11,484 bases of DNA from Acidobacteriota bacterium (GCA_003650445.1 QMQE01000066.1:1-11484), one strand, 5' to 3'. Positions 1 through 6,076 are shown, counted from the first letter of the stretch. Made by a program: numbers and translations. Notes: a model not told the origin generated them from the sequence alone.

Positions 1-71
1 CCGAAGATATAGGTCAATGCAATTTCGGCCCGCTTATTGTCCGGCAGGTCTATACCAGCGATTCTAACCAA
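1..71 (-). CDS. rpsM: 30S ribosomal protein S13, N-terminal part (cut by window edge)
   Basis: The first 23 codons and two bases are present; the gene runs off the left end. The peptide begins (M)VRIAGIDLPDNKRAEIAL and continues TYIFG, which is the conserved N-terminus of S13, a protein of the 30S head that contacts the P-site tRNA and 16S rRNA. The start is TTG at 69-71. It is the only possible one, because the frame reaches a TAA in the rpmJ stop region (84-86) five codons upstream with no ATG or GTG between. A GGAGG lies 6 nt upstream of the TTG. The gene follows rpmJ by 12 nt, the usual order at the start of the alpha cluster (rpsM-rpsK-rpsD-rpoA-rplQ), whose remainder is outside the window. 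No separate leader or S4-binding structure fits in the 12-nt gap. Confidence 0.95.
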   Translation of the reverse strand, partial: MVRIAGIDLPDNKRAEIALTYIF

Positions 72-77
72 TTGGAA

Positions 78-82
78 CCTCC
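78..82 (-). promoter_or_regulatory. Shine-Dalgarno of rpsM
   Basis: The minus strand reads GGAGG, followed by TTCCAA and then the TTG codon. The 6-nt spacing supports TTG as the rpsM start. It lies 1 nt after the rpmJ stop codon, so ribosomes finishing rpmJ are delivered onto it. Confidence 0.8.
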
Positions 83-83
83 A

Positions 84-197
84 TTATCCCTGTCTCTGCT
101 TGTGCTTGCCATTCTTGCAAATCACGCGGACCATACCTTTTCTCCTTATGATTTTGCAGTCTCTGTAAATCTTTTTAACATACTGTCTTACTTTCAT
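84..197 (-). CDS. rpmJ: 50S ribosomal protein L36 with a partly degraded zinc site
   Basis: This short gene encodes 37 residues, starting MKVRQYVKKIYRDCKIIRR and ending KHKQRQG, the invariant L36 tail. L36 is the smallest 50S protein and helps organise 23S rRNA near the base of the L7/L12 stalk. Family length is 37-38 residues, so the gene is complete. Zinc-type L36 holds one zinc with C-x2-C-x12-C-x4-H. Here Cys14, Cys27 and His32 are present, but the first cysteine (residue 11) is Tyr, encoded TAC at 165-167. A TGC-to-TAC change needs one base. Cysteine-free L36 forms are known, but this one has lost only one ligand. An SD-like GGGGTGA lies just upstream of the ATG. It follows infA by 12 nt and precedes rpsM by 12 nt, the classic position. 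Confidence 0.96.
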   Translation of the reverse strand: MKVRQYVKKIYRDCKIIRRKGMVRVICKNGKHKQRQG

Positions 198-209
198 GGT
201 TCACCCCAC

Positions 210-434
210 TTACTTAAAACGATAAACAATGCGCCCGCGGGTCAGGTCATACGGTGAAATTTCCACCATAACCTTGTCCCCGGGCAGGATTCTGATAAAA
301 TACTTCCTCATCTTTCCGGAAATGTGTGCCAGCAACTGATAGTTGTTCTCCTCAAGCTCCACACGAAACATCGCATTGGGCAGCCGTTCAATTACCACCG
401 CCCTCACTTCGAGTTTGTCCTTATCCTTCGTCAT
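210..434 (-). CDS. infA: Translation initiation factor IF-1
   Basis: The 74-residue protein is a single S1/OB-fold domain. IF-1 binds the 30S A site during initiation and works with IF-2 and IF-3. Conserved blocks are LPNAMFRVELE (residues 18-28), AHISGKMRK (36-44), IRILPGDKV (47-55) and PYDLTRGRIVYRFK at the end. Compared with the common 72-residue form (remembered E. coli IF-1) it has about one extra N-terminal residue and one extra residue in the loop before AHISGK, where ENNYQLL replaces the usual NGHVVT type of sequence. The ATG at 432-434 lies inside the end of adk, giving a 14-nt overlap, and has AGGTG 6 nt upstream. No map (methionine aminopeptidase) gene separates adk from infA as it does in many bacteria. 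The stop is TAA, followed after 12 nt by rpmJ. Confidence 0.98.
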   Translation of the reverse strand: MTKDKDKLEVRAVVIERLPNAMFRVELEENNYQLLAHISGKMRKYFIRILPGDKVMVEISPYDLTRGRIVYRFK

Positions 435-1083
435 TCACTTCACCTGCCGCTTCTATAATCTGGACAATCTCGGAAAATACAGTTTCGATATCCTGATTCC
501 CGTCCACATTGTAGAGCACACCTTTTTGCCGGTAATAGCCAATCAGGGGTTCTGTTTTTTCAACATACACCCGAAAGCGGCTTTTTACCACACTCTCACT
601 ATCGTCCTCCCTCTGTACAAGGGCTGCGCCACATATGTCACAAACACCTTCCACCCGGGGAGGATGATATTCCAAGTGGTACATGGCACCGCAGGACGAA
701 CAGGTCCGCCGCAGCACCAGCCGTTTCACCAGCACATCACTCGGTACATCAATCTGGATCGCGCAATTGACCGAATCCAACCTGTCAAATCCCTCGGCCT
801 GGGCAAGGGTACGGGGAAAACCATCCAGCAGAAACCCTTTCTTACAATCGGGCTTCGCCAGCCGATTCTTAATAATTCCCAGTATGACCTCATCGGGGAC
901 CAACTCGCCGCGATCCATAATGGACTTCGCCTTCATTCCAAGATCAGTCCCCATTTTGACAGCATTACGCAGTATATCACCGGTTGAAATATGGGGCAAG
1001 CCATATTTTGCACTGAGTTTTTTGGCCTGAGTCCCCTTCCCGGTACCCGGTGCCCCAAGAAAAACAACCTTAGCGCGACTCAT
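421..1083 (-). CDS. adk: Adenylate kinase, zinc-binding long-LID type
   Basis: The 220-residue cytoplasmic enzyme interconverts ATP + AMP and 2 ADP, balancing adenylates. The P-loop GAPGTGKGT is at residues 10-18, the AMP-site blocks STGDILR at 33-39 and GFPRT at 88-92, and the LID begins near residue 121 with R121, R125 and R126. The LID is the long bacterial form with C128-x2-C131 and C148-x2-C151. That four-cysteine pattern is the zinc-binding type seen in many Gram-positive and other bacteria; E. coli has a different set here. DDSESVVKSR (160-169) carries the arginine that closes the active site. The ATG overlaps the secY stop as ATGA (1080-1083), with AGGGG 6 nt upstream inside secY, so translation is probably coupled. 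Its 3' end overlaps infA by 14 nt. Length is normal for the long form. Confidence 0.98.
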   Translation of the reverse strand: MSRAKVVFLGAPGTGKGTQAKKLSAKYGLPHISTGDILRNAVKMGTDLGMKAKSIMDRGELVPDEVILGIIKNRLAKPDCKKGFLLDGFPRTLAQAEGFDRLDSVNCAIQIDVPSDVLVKRLVLRRTCSSCGAMYHLEYHPPRVEGVCDICGAALVQREDDSESVVKSRFRVYVEKTEPLIGYYRQKGVLYNVDGNQDIETVFSEIVQIIEAAGEVNDEG

Positions 1084-2459
1084 CTGCGGCCCCTCACTCT
1101 TCCTTTCTTCATGATGCCGTCGTAATGACGCATCAAGAGGTGAGATTCAACCTGACTGACAAATTCCATTGCCACACCCACCACAATGAGTAGTGAAGTA
1201 CCGCCAAAGTAGAACTGCAGGCCCATACCATTTATAATAAACCCCGGTATGATTTTTTCCAGATATTTCCCGATGAACGGGGTGGCTTCCAGATGGATAC
1301 CACTCATCAATACCATGGGAATAATAGAAACAACACAGAGATAAACGCCGCCCCAGAATGTTAACCGCGTCAGAATCACGTCGAGGTATTCCGCAGTGGC
1401 CTTTCCCGGCCTGACTCCGGGGACAAATGCCCCGTACTTTTTCAGGTTGTCCGCCGTGTCCACCGGGTTGAAAATAATCGACGTGTAGAAAAAGGTGAAA
1501 AAGACAATGGCGATAATATAAATCAATATGTACATCGGCATCCCGTACCCGAAATAGGACAGATACTTGTTCACTGTGGCAGACTGGAACAACTGGGCCA
1601 GCGTCTGAGGGAACATCACCAGTGCCTGGGCAAAGATGATTGGGATAACCCCGGAGACGTTAACCTTCAACGGCAGGTAACTGCTCTGCCCTGCGCCACT
1701 CTGCATCCCCTGCACCCGCCGTGCATAGTGAGTCGGCACTCGCCGCTGCCCGCTTTCAAAGAACACGACTGCCGCGGTAACACCGAGCATCAGGGCCAGT
1801 AATGCAATCAAAACCAGCAGGGACATGTCCCCGTTGTTCAAATCGACAATCAAAGACACAATGGCATTGGGTAATTGAACAATAATCCCCCAGAAGATAA
1901 TCAGGGAAATCCCGTTCCCAATTCCCCGCTCTGTAATCTGTTCCCCAATCCACATAATCACAACCGTGCCGGTAACCATTGTCAAAATGGTCAGTGCCTG
2001 AAATCCGAGCCCGGGATTGGTCACAATGTGGGCACCGGACGGACTCTGAAGAGATTCCAGCAGCTTGCCAATACCAAAGGCCTGGAGAAAAGCAAATACC
2101 AGCGTCAGATAACGGGTATACTGGGTAATTTTCTTTCGCCCCTGTTCCCCTTCCTTTTTCAGCCTTTCCAGGTAGGGAACCATTACGGTCAGCAATTCAA
2201 GAAGAATGGATGCCGTGATATAGGGCATAATTCCCAGGGCAAAGATGGATGCGTTTCTGAACGCACCTCCGGAGAACATATCCAGAAACCCAAGCACCGA
2301 ACTCTTCTGAGATGTAAACCAGTCGAGAAGTGCTGTCAGGTTAATGGCGGGAATGGTGACATGAGCACCGATCCTATACACAAACAGCATGAAAAAAGTG
2401 AAGAGAAGGCGTTTACGCAGATCTTCTATTTTCCATATGTTGCGAAATAAATCTTTCAC
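1080..2459 (-). CDS. secY: Protein translocase channel subunit SecY
   Basis: The 459-residue inner-membrane protein forms the pore of SecYEG, through which SecA or ribosomes pass unfolded exported and membrane proteins. About ten hydrophobic segments are visible, roughly at residues 16-38, 70-92, 114-134, 154-174, 182-206, 213-234, 266-288, 308-330, 366-387 and 411-436. Family blocks include ITASILLELL-TVMVPYLERL (81-100), WIGEQITERGIGNGISLIIF (170-189), the cytosolic loop with QRRVPTHYARR (238-248) and the loop GVRPGKATAEYL (348-359). R350 in that loop matches the arginine needed for SecA action. It is slightly longer than E. coli SecY (443) and ends in a basic tail, KKGRVRGRR. The start is GTG at 2457-2459, overlapping the rplO TGA as GTGA, with GAGGT 9 nt upstream. 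Its stop overlaps adk as ATGA. Confidence 0.98.
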   Translation of the reverse strand: MKDLFRNIWKIEDLRKRLLFTFFMLFVYRIGAHVTIPAINLTALLDWFTSQKSSVLGFLDMFSGGAFRNASIFALGIMPYITASILLELLTVMVPYLERLKKEGEQGRKKITQYTRYLTLVFAFLQAFGIGKLLESLQSPSGAHIVTNPGLGFQALTILTMVTGTVVIMWIGEQITERGIGNGISLIIFWGIIVQLPNAIVSLIVDLNNGDMSLLVLIALLALMLGVTAAVVFFESGQRRVPTHYARRVQGMQSGAGQSSYLPLKVNVSGVIPIIFAQALVMFPQTLAQLFQSATVNKYLSYFGYGMPMYILIYIIAIVFFTFFYTSIIFNPVDTADNLKKYGAFVPGVRPGKATAEYLDVILTRLTFWGGVYLCVVSIIPMVLMSGIHLEATPFIGKYLEKIIPGFIINGMGLQFYFGGTSLLIVVGVAMEFVSQVESHLLMRHYDGIMKKGRVRGRR

Positions 2460-2902
2460 GGCTCAAGTACCTCGCAGGTGCCCCCTGCTTTTTCGATTTT
2501 CTCTTTTGCAGACTTACTGAACTTATGAGCTTTTACTGTAACTGCCCGTTCAATCTCGCCATTTCCCAGGATTTTCACCCCGTCTTTGATGTTCTTAATG
2601 ATTCCTTTCCGAATCAGATCTTCCACCGCAATCACATCCTGGTCGGCAAACACCGACAACATGGCCAGATTGACAGCGGCATATTCTTTCGCAAAGGGAT
2701 TCTTGAATCCCCGTTTCGGTACACGCCGCATCAACGGCATCTGACCACCTTCAAAACCAAAGCGTCTTGAATAACCGGAACGGGACTTCTGCCCCTTGTG
2801 CCCACGCCCTGCGGTTTTTCCAAACCCGGAACCCGGGCCCCGACCGATTCTCTTCCGCTTCTTTGTGGCGCCTTCATTCGGCATCAATTCATTCATTTTC
2901 AT
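2456..2902 (-). CDS. rplO: 50S ribosomal protein L15
   Basis: The 148-residue protein begins MKMNELMPNEGATKKRKRIG and is followed by the glycine- and basic-rich stretch GRGPGSGFGKTAGRGHKGQK (residues 20-39). This is the L15 N-terminal extension, which threads into 23S rRNA. The globular C-terminal half ends GGTCEVLEP, the usual L15 end. L15 is a late-assembling 50S protein. The ATG at 2900-2902 has GGGGTGA just upstream, and the first codons match family N-termini, so the second ATG two codons later is less likely. It lies 12 nt after rpmD and overlaps secY by 4 nt at a GTGA junction, in the standard spc order L30-L15-SecY. Confidence 0.98.
   Translation of the reverse strand: MKMNELMPNEGATKKRKRIGRGPGSGFGKTAGRGHKGQKSRSGYSRRFGFEGGQMPLMRRVPKRGFKNPFAKEYAAVNLAMLSVFADQDVIAVEDLIRKGIIKNIKDGVKILGNGEIERAVTVKAHKFSKSAKEKIEKAGGTCEVLEP
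2469..2473 (-). promoter_or_regulatory. Shine-Dalgarno of secY inside rplO
   Basis: GAGGT on the minus strand lies 9 nt before the GTG start of secY, inside the last codons of rplO. With the GTGA overlap it suggests that secY is translated by coupling to rplO. This is inferred from sequence only. Confidence 0.6.
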
Positions 2903-2914
2903 GATTTCACCCCA

Positions 2915-3127
2915 TTACTCGGCTTCTTTTTCGCCCAGGATTTGTACCAGGTGGGGAATTTTCCCGACCTGGCCCCTGATCTGCGGTGCATCCACAACCT
3001 CACGAACCTGATTCAGCCGCGTGAATCCGAGGCTCTTGAGAATCTTCTTGTGCTTCTCAGGACGGCCGATTCCACTTTTCACCTGCTTAATGACAAGGAT
3101 TTTCTGTTTCTTTTTTGCGGCACTCAT
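2915..3127 (-). CDS. rpmD: 50S ribosomal protein L30
   Basis: The 70-residue protein contains the L30 pattern: VIKQVKSGIGRPEKHKKIL (residues 12-30), LGFTRLNQVREVVDAPQIRG (33-52) and the closing VGKIPHLVQI. L30 sits on the 50S surface near domain II of 23S rRNA. At 70 residues it is longer than the common 58-60. The extra length is a lysine-rich N-terminal leader (residues 2-8) and an acidic C-terminal tail, GEKEAE. The ATG overlaps the rpsE stop as ATGA (3124-3127), so coupled translation is likely. rplO follows after 12 nt. Some bacterial groups lack L30, so its presence is a weak phylogenetic clue. Confidence 0.97.
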   Translation of the reverse strand: MSAAKKKQKILVIKQVKSGIGRPEKHKKILKSLGFTRLNQVREVVDAPQIRGQVGKIPHLVQILGEKEAE

Positions 3128-3639
3128 TTCTGAACCTCATCCCTGTCCCGGCCAAAGCGTCTTTCCAGAATGTTTTCCGGATTCTCCAGCTGCGCAAGCG
3201 CATCAAAAGTAGCCTTGACCACGTTATGGGGATTAGTGGAACCGTAGCATTTTGTTACGATGTCCCGAATCCCCGCTGTTTCCACAATGGCGCGGACTGC
3301 CGCCCCCGCAATAACGCCGGTACCGGGCTTTGCCGGTCTCAGCATTACCTTGGCAGCTCCAAAACGGCCCCACACTTCGTAGGGAATGGTATGACCTTTA
3401 AATCCCAGATCCACCATTTCTTTTTTTGCCTTCTGCACACCTTTCCGGATAGCTGCAGGTACTTCGAGGGCCTTGCCCAGCGCATACCCGACTTTTCCTT
3501 TTTCATCGCCAACCACAACAAGGGCATTAAAGCTGAAGTTTTTTCCGCCTTTTACAACCTTGGTGACACGGCCGATGTGGATCACTCTATCCTGAAATTC
3601 CTTGTCTTCTTTTTCCCGTTGTTTTCTCATGAAAGCCAA
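3124..3639 (-). CDS. rpsE: 30S ribosomal protein S5
   Basis: The 171-residue protein has the N-terminal double-stranded RNA-binding-like domain followed by the C-terminal S5 fold. VIHIGRVTKVVKGGKNFSFN (residues 19-38) contains the loop where spectinomycin resistance and ribosomal-ambiguity changes map in other bacteria; that loop looks ordinary here. VVVGDEKGKVGYALGKALEV (41-60), RPAKPGTGVIAGAAVRAI (101-118) and CYGSTNPHNVVKAT (131-144) are family hallmarks. I place the start at TTG (3637-3639) because GGAGG lies 5 nt upstream. The in-frame ATG at 3628-3630 would be 14 nt from it and would give 168 residues. The gene follows rplR by 15 nt and overlaps rpmD by 4 nt. Confidence 0.97.
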   Translation of the reverse strand: MAFMRKQREKEDKEFQDRVIHIGRVTKVVKGGKNFSFNALVVVGDEKGKVGYALGKALEVPAAIRKGVQKAKKEMVDLGFKGHTIPYEVWGRFGAAKVMLRPAKPGTGVIAGAAVRAIVETAGIRDIVTKCYGSTNPHNVVKATFDALAQLENPENILERRFGRDRDEVQK

Positions 3640-3644
3640 CTGAT

Positions 3645-3649
3645 CCTCC
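3645..3649 (-). promoter_or_regulatory. Shine-Dalgarno deciding the rpsE start
   Basis: GGAGG on the minus strand is followed by ATCAG and then TTG. The 5-nt spacing to TTG is normal, whereas the next ATG would be 14 nt away. It therefore favours the TTG start of rpsE, although the ATG cannot be excluded. Confidence 0.65.
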
Positions 3650-3654
3650 CCTTC

Positions 3655-4020
3655 CTAAAACTTCAGGCCCTTTTCACGGGCTGCATCGGCCAGGGCTTTG
3701 ATCCTGCCGTGGTAGACATAACCACCCCGGTCAAAAACCACGGTGTCGATTTTTTTCTCTAAAAGCCTCTCTGCGATCAACGTTCCCACCTGTTTGGCCG
3801 CTTCCACGTTTCCTCCGAATTTCACCTTTCCTTTCAAAGTGTTGTCCAGAGTCGAAGCAGCAGCAAGGGTAACGCCCTGTCTGTCGTCAATTGCCTGCAC
3901 ATAAATATGATTCAGGCTCTTGTATACGGCAAGACGCGGACAGTCCGCACTGCCATTGACTTTTTTACGAATTCTTTTCTTGACGTGCTGACGTCTTTCA
4001 TTTGCTGATTTAAACCTCAT
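3655..4020 (-). CDS. rplR: 50S ribosomal protein L18
   Basis: The 121-residue protein binds 5S rRNA and, with L5, anchors it in the central protuberance of the 50S subunit. The basic N-terminus (RRQHVKKRIRKKVNG, residues 9-23) and the motifs PRLAVYKSLNHIYVQAIDD (28-46), AAASTL (53-58) and the C-terminal VVFDRGGYVYHGRIKALADA followed by AREKGLKF are diagnostic. Length matches the family (about 117-122). The ATG at 4018-4020 is preceded by GGGAGGGG within 4 nt. It sits 11 nt after rplF and 15 nt before rpsE. Confidence 0.98.
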   Translation of the reverse strand: MRFKSANERRQHVKKRIRKKVNGSADCPRLAVYKSLNHIYVQAIDDRQGVTLAAASTLDNTLKGKVKFGGNVEAAKQVGTLIAERLLEKKIDTVVFDRGGYVYHGRIKALADAAREKGLKF

Positions 4021-4031
4021 GTTCCCCTCCC

Positions 4032-4571
4032 TTAGGCGCCTGTTTTACCGGCCTTCAGGCTGATGTGTTCATCTATGTAGCGGATGCCTTTGCCCTTATA
4101 GGCATCAGGCTTCCGGAAACGACGGATAACAGCGGATATTTCTCCAACCCGTTGCCTGTCAATTCCTTCCACAGTGATAAGGTTTTCCTTTGGCTCAACA
4201 GTGATTGCGACATCGTCCGGTACCGGGAAGATAACAGGGTGTGAAAAACCAAGCTGCATTTCCAGGTTTTTTCCCTTGAGCTCTGCCCGGTATCCCACTC
4301 CAACAATCTTCAACTGCTTTTTGAAACCCTCGGTGACACCGACAACGTTGTTGTTAATCAATGCACGGGTCAACCCGTGGAAACTCTTCGTCTGCTTGTC
4401 CTCGGAGCTCCGGGAGACAACGATTTGTCCGTCTTTTACTTCCACTTGAATCTGAAACGGAATTCTTGTCTCCAGAACACCCTTCGGCCCCTTAACTTCT
4501 ACTTTTTCAGGCGAAATGTTCACCTGAACAGAAGCCGGTACCGGAATCGGTTTCATCCCAATTCTTGACAT
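4032..4571 (-). CDS. rplF: 50S ribosomal protein L6
   Basis: The 179-residue protein is built from two duplicated L6 domains, about residues 1-82 and 83-179, and lies near the sarcin-ricin loop and the factor-binding site of the 50S subunit. It begins MSRIGMKPIPVP, and the C-terminal signature PDAYKGKGIRY is at 155-165, both typical. Length equals the family norm (175-180). The ATG at 4569-4571 has GGAGG 6 nt upstream, just past the rpsH stop. The gene is 13 nt after rpsH and 11 nt before rplR. No truncation or unusual region is seen. Confidence 0.98.
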   Translation of the reverse strand: MSRIGMKPIPVPASVQVNISPEKVEVKGPKGVLETRIPFQIQVEVKDGQIVVSRSSEDKQTKSFHGLTRALINNNVVGVTEGFKKQLKIVGVGYRAELKGKNLEMQLGFSHPVIFPVPDDVAITVEPKENLITVEGIDRQRVGEISAVIRRFRKPDAYKGKGIRYIDEHISLKAGKTGA

Positions 4572-4584
4572 ATCCTACCTCCGC

Positions 4585-4977
4585 CTACCAGACCTTGCAG
4601 AGAACTTCCCCGCCGATACCAAGTTCAGCGGCCTTCTTCCCTGTCATGATGCCCTGTGATGTGGAGATTATGGCAATACCATAACCGCCCAATACAACCG
4701 GAATGTCATCTTTCCCGGAGTATACCCGCCTGGACGGTTTGGATATCCGGTCCAGGCCTCGAATCACAGATTCCTCGTTGATATATTTAAGATAGATAAT
4801 TATCTTTTCTTTACCTTCGTCTTCCACTACTTTGAAATTTTTTATATAACCTTCTTCTCTCAGAATCGTAATAATCATTTTTTTGACTCTGGAAGAAGGC
4901 ACTTCTACACGCTCGTGATTTGCCATAATAGCATTGCGGATTCTGGTCAACATATCCGCGATGGTATCTGTATACAT
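4585..4977 (-). CDS. rpsH: 30S ribosomal protein S8
   Basis: The 130-residue protein binds helix 21 of 16S rRNA in the central domain and is needed early in 30S assembly. It starts with the conserved DTIADMLTRIRNA (residues 4-16) and carries the C-terminal S8 signature STSQGIMT (105-112) followed by a GGEVLCKVW end. Length is normal. In E. coli, S8 also represses the spc operon by binding mRNA around the rplE start; here the rplX-rplE junction is only 12 nt, and I could not recognise a matching helix by eye. The ATG at 4975-4977 has a GGAG-containing SD upstream. It is 13 nt after rpsN. Confidence 0.98.
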   Translation of the reverse strand: MYTDTIADMLTRIRNAIMANHERVEVPSSRVKKMIITILREEGYIKNFKVVEDEGKEKIIIYLKYINEESVIRGLDRISKPSRRVYSGKDDIPVVLGGYGIAIISTSQGIMTGKKAAELGIGGEVLCKVW

Positions 4978-4990
4978 GCCCCTCTCCTCT

Positions 4991-5176
4991 TTACCAGCTT
5001 GATTTAATTACGCCGGGAAGCTCACCCTGGTTTGCGAGCTTTCTCAGGCACAACCGGCACAGACCGAATTTTCTATAGTACGCGTGGGGACGGCCGCAGA
5101 TTTTGCAGCGGTTGTATTCCCGCACCTTGAATTTCGGTTTCCGGTTGGCCTTGGCGATCATAGATTTTTTTGCCAT
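4991..5176 (-). CDS. rpsN: 30S ribosomal protein S14, zinc-binding (short) type
   Basis: The 61-residue protein begins MAKKSMIAKANRKPKFKVRE and carries the zinc motif C24-x2-C27 with C40-x2-C43 (CKIC and CRLC). S14 is a late-assembling protein of the 30S head. The 61-residue zinc type is used by Gram-positives, thermophiles, many FCB-group bacteria and others, while E. coli and most Proteobacteria have a cysteine-free form of about 100 residues. All four cysteines are intact. The C-terminal GELPGVIKSSW is typical. The ATG at 5174-5176 has AAGGAG upstream, spanning the rplE stop. It lies between rplE (9 nt) and rpsH (13 nt), the standard place. Confidence 0.98.
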   Translation of the reverse strand: MAKKSMIAKANRKPKFKVREYNRCKICGRPHAYYRKFGLCRLCLRKLANQGELPGVIKSSW

Positions 5177-5185
5177 GGTCTCTCC

Positions 5186-5728
5186 TTAGTTTTTCCGGAA
5201 CGGCACACCGAGATAAGAAAGCAGTTTCCTGGCTTCCTCGTCTGTCTTCGCCGTCGTTACAATCGTAATATTCATCCCGCGAGTCACATCAACCGAATTA
5301 TAGTCGATTTCAGGAAAAATCAACTGATCCCGAATTCCGATGGTGTAGTTGCCCCGGCCGTCAAAAGCCTTTAGAGACAAACCCCGGAAATCCCGGACAC
5401 GGGGAAGTGCGACATTCAGCAAGCGGTCCAGAAATTCATACATCTTTTCATGACGCAGTGTAACCCGGCAACCGATCGGCATTCCCTCCCGGAGCTTGAA
5501 AGCCGCGATAGATCTCTTCGCCCGGGTAATAACGGCATGCTGGCCCGCCACATTGGTCATATTTTCAGATGCGGAATCCAGGGTCTTCATGTTTGAAGCC
5601 CCCTCTCCCACACCCATGTTCAGGGTAACTTTCGAAACTTTGGGAACCTGCATGACGTTGCCATATTCAAAGTCCTTCATCAGCTTCGAAACGATTTCAT
5701 TTTTATAAAGATCCTGCAGTCTAGCCAT
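5186..5728 (-). CDS. rplE: 50S ribosomal protein L5
   Basis: The 180-residue protein binds 5S rRNA together with L18 and forms the B1b bridge to S13 at the central protuberance. Conserved blocks are MQVPKVSKVTLNMGVGEG (residues 26-43), ITRAKRSIAAFKLREGMPIG (67-86), PRVRDFRGLS (109-118), FDGRGNYTIGIRDQLIFPEI (122-141) and the tail ending LGVPFRKN. Length fits the family (about 179-180). The ATG at 5726-5728 is preceded by GAGGTGA. It follows rplX by 12 nt and precedes rpsN by 9 nt. Nothing is missing or odd. Confidence 0.98.
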   Translation of the reverse strand: MARLQDLYKNEIVSKLMKDFEYGNVMQVPKVSKVTLNMGVGEGASNMKTLDSASENMTNVAGQHAVITRAKRSIAAFKLREGMPIGCRVTLRHEKMYEFLDRLLNVALPRVRDFRGLSLKAFDGRGNYTIGIRDQLIFPEIDYNSVDVTRGMNITIVTTAKTDEEARKLLSYLGVPFRKN

Positions 5729-5740
5729 GATTCACCTCAA

Positions 5741-6070
5741 TTACTTGTCAACGATGCCGTTGCACAGCTTGCAGACGCGGACCTTCCGGTTATCCTTCAG
5801 GACTTTCTTCCCGATCCGGGTCGGTTTTCCGCATTCCGGGCATACAACCATCAGATTGGAAATGGCAATGGAAGCCTCACGGTCTTCAATACCGCCGGCT
5901 ATCCCGGAAGACTGGTCGGATTTCAGGTGTTTCTTCACCATGTTAATCCCTTCCACCAGAACTCTTTCCTTCTTCAAATCCACGTTCAGTACAACCCCGG
6001 TTTTTCCCTTGTCTTTGCCGGCAATTACCTTGACTTTATCTTTTTTCTTGATGTTCGCCTTATTCAACAT
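5741..6070 (-). CDS. rplX: 50S ribosomal protein L24 with a C-terminal zinc ribbon
   Basis: The 109-residue protein starts MLNKANIKKKDKVKVIAGKD and contains the KOW motif (about residues 10-36). It then has the loop NMVKKHLKSDQSSGIAGGIE and a C-terminal part with C77-x2-C80 and C100-x2-C103, a likely zinc ribbon. L24 is one of the two initiator proteins of 50S assembly and binds the 5' end of 23S rRNA. E. coli L24 lacks these cysteines; many other bacteria have them. The ATG at 6068-6070 is chosen because AGGAG lies 6 nt upstream and the peptide then matches family N-termini. An upstream in-frame TTG at 6107-6109 would add 13 unrelated residues overlapping rplN. It is 10 nt after rplN. Confidence 0.97.
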   Translation of the reverse strand: MLNKANIKKKDKVKVIAGKDKGKTGVVLNVDLKKERVLVEGINMVKKHLKSDQSSGIAGGIEDREASIAISNLMVVCPECGKPTRIGKKVLKDNRKVRVCKLCNGIVDK

Positions 6071-6076
6071 CTGGCT

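Noticed and set aside
343..987. 214-codon open frame on the plus strand opposite adk and infA
   Set aside because: It is antisense to a full adenylate kinase with all motifs intact. Nothing supports it as a gene.
1956..1985. Possible minus-strand promoter inside secY (TTGACA-like match at 1980-1985)
   Set aside because: A -35-like hexamer is present, but no acceptable -10 hexamer lies at 16-18 nt spacing. By chance such matches are common in 11 kb.
5729..5740. S8 repressor site at the rplX-rplE junction, as in the E. coli spc operon
   Set aside because: The junction is short, and I could not find a helix resembling the S8 target of 16S rRNA by eye. A covariance-model search would be needed before calling it.
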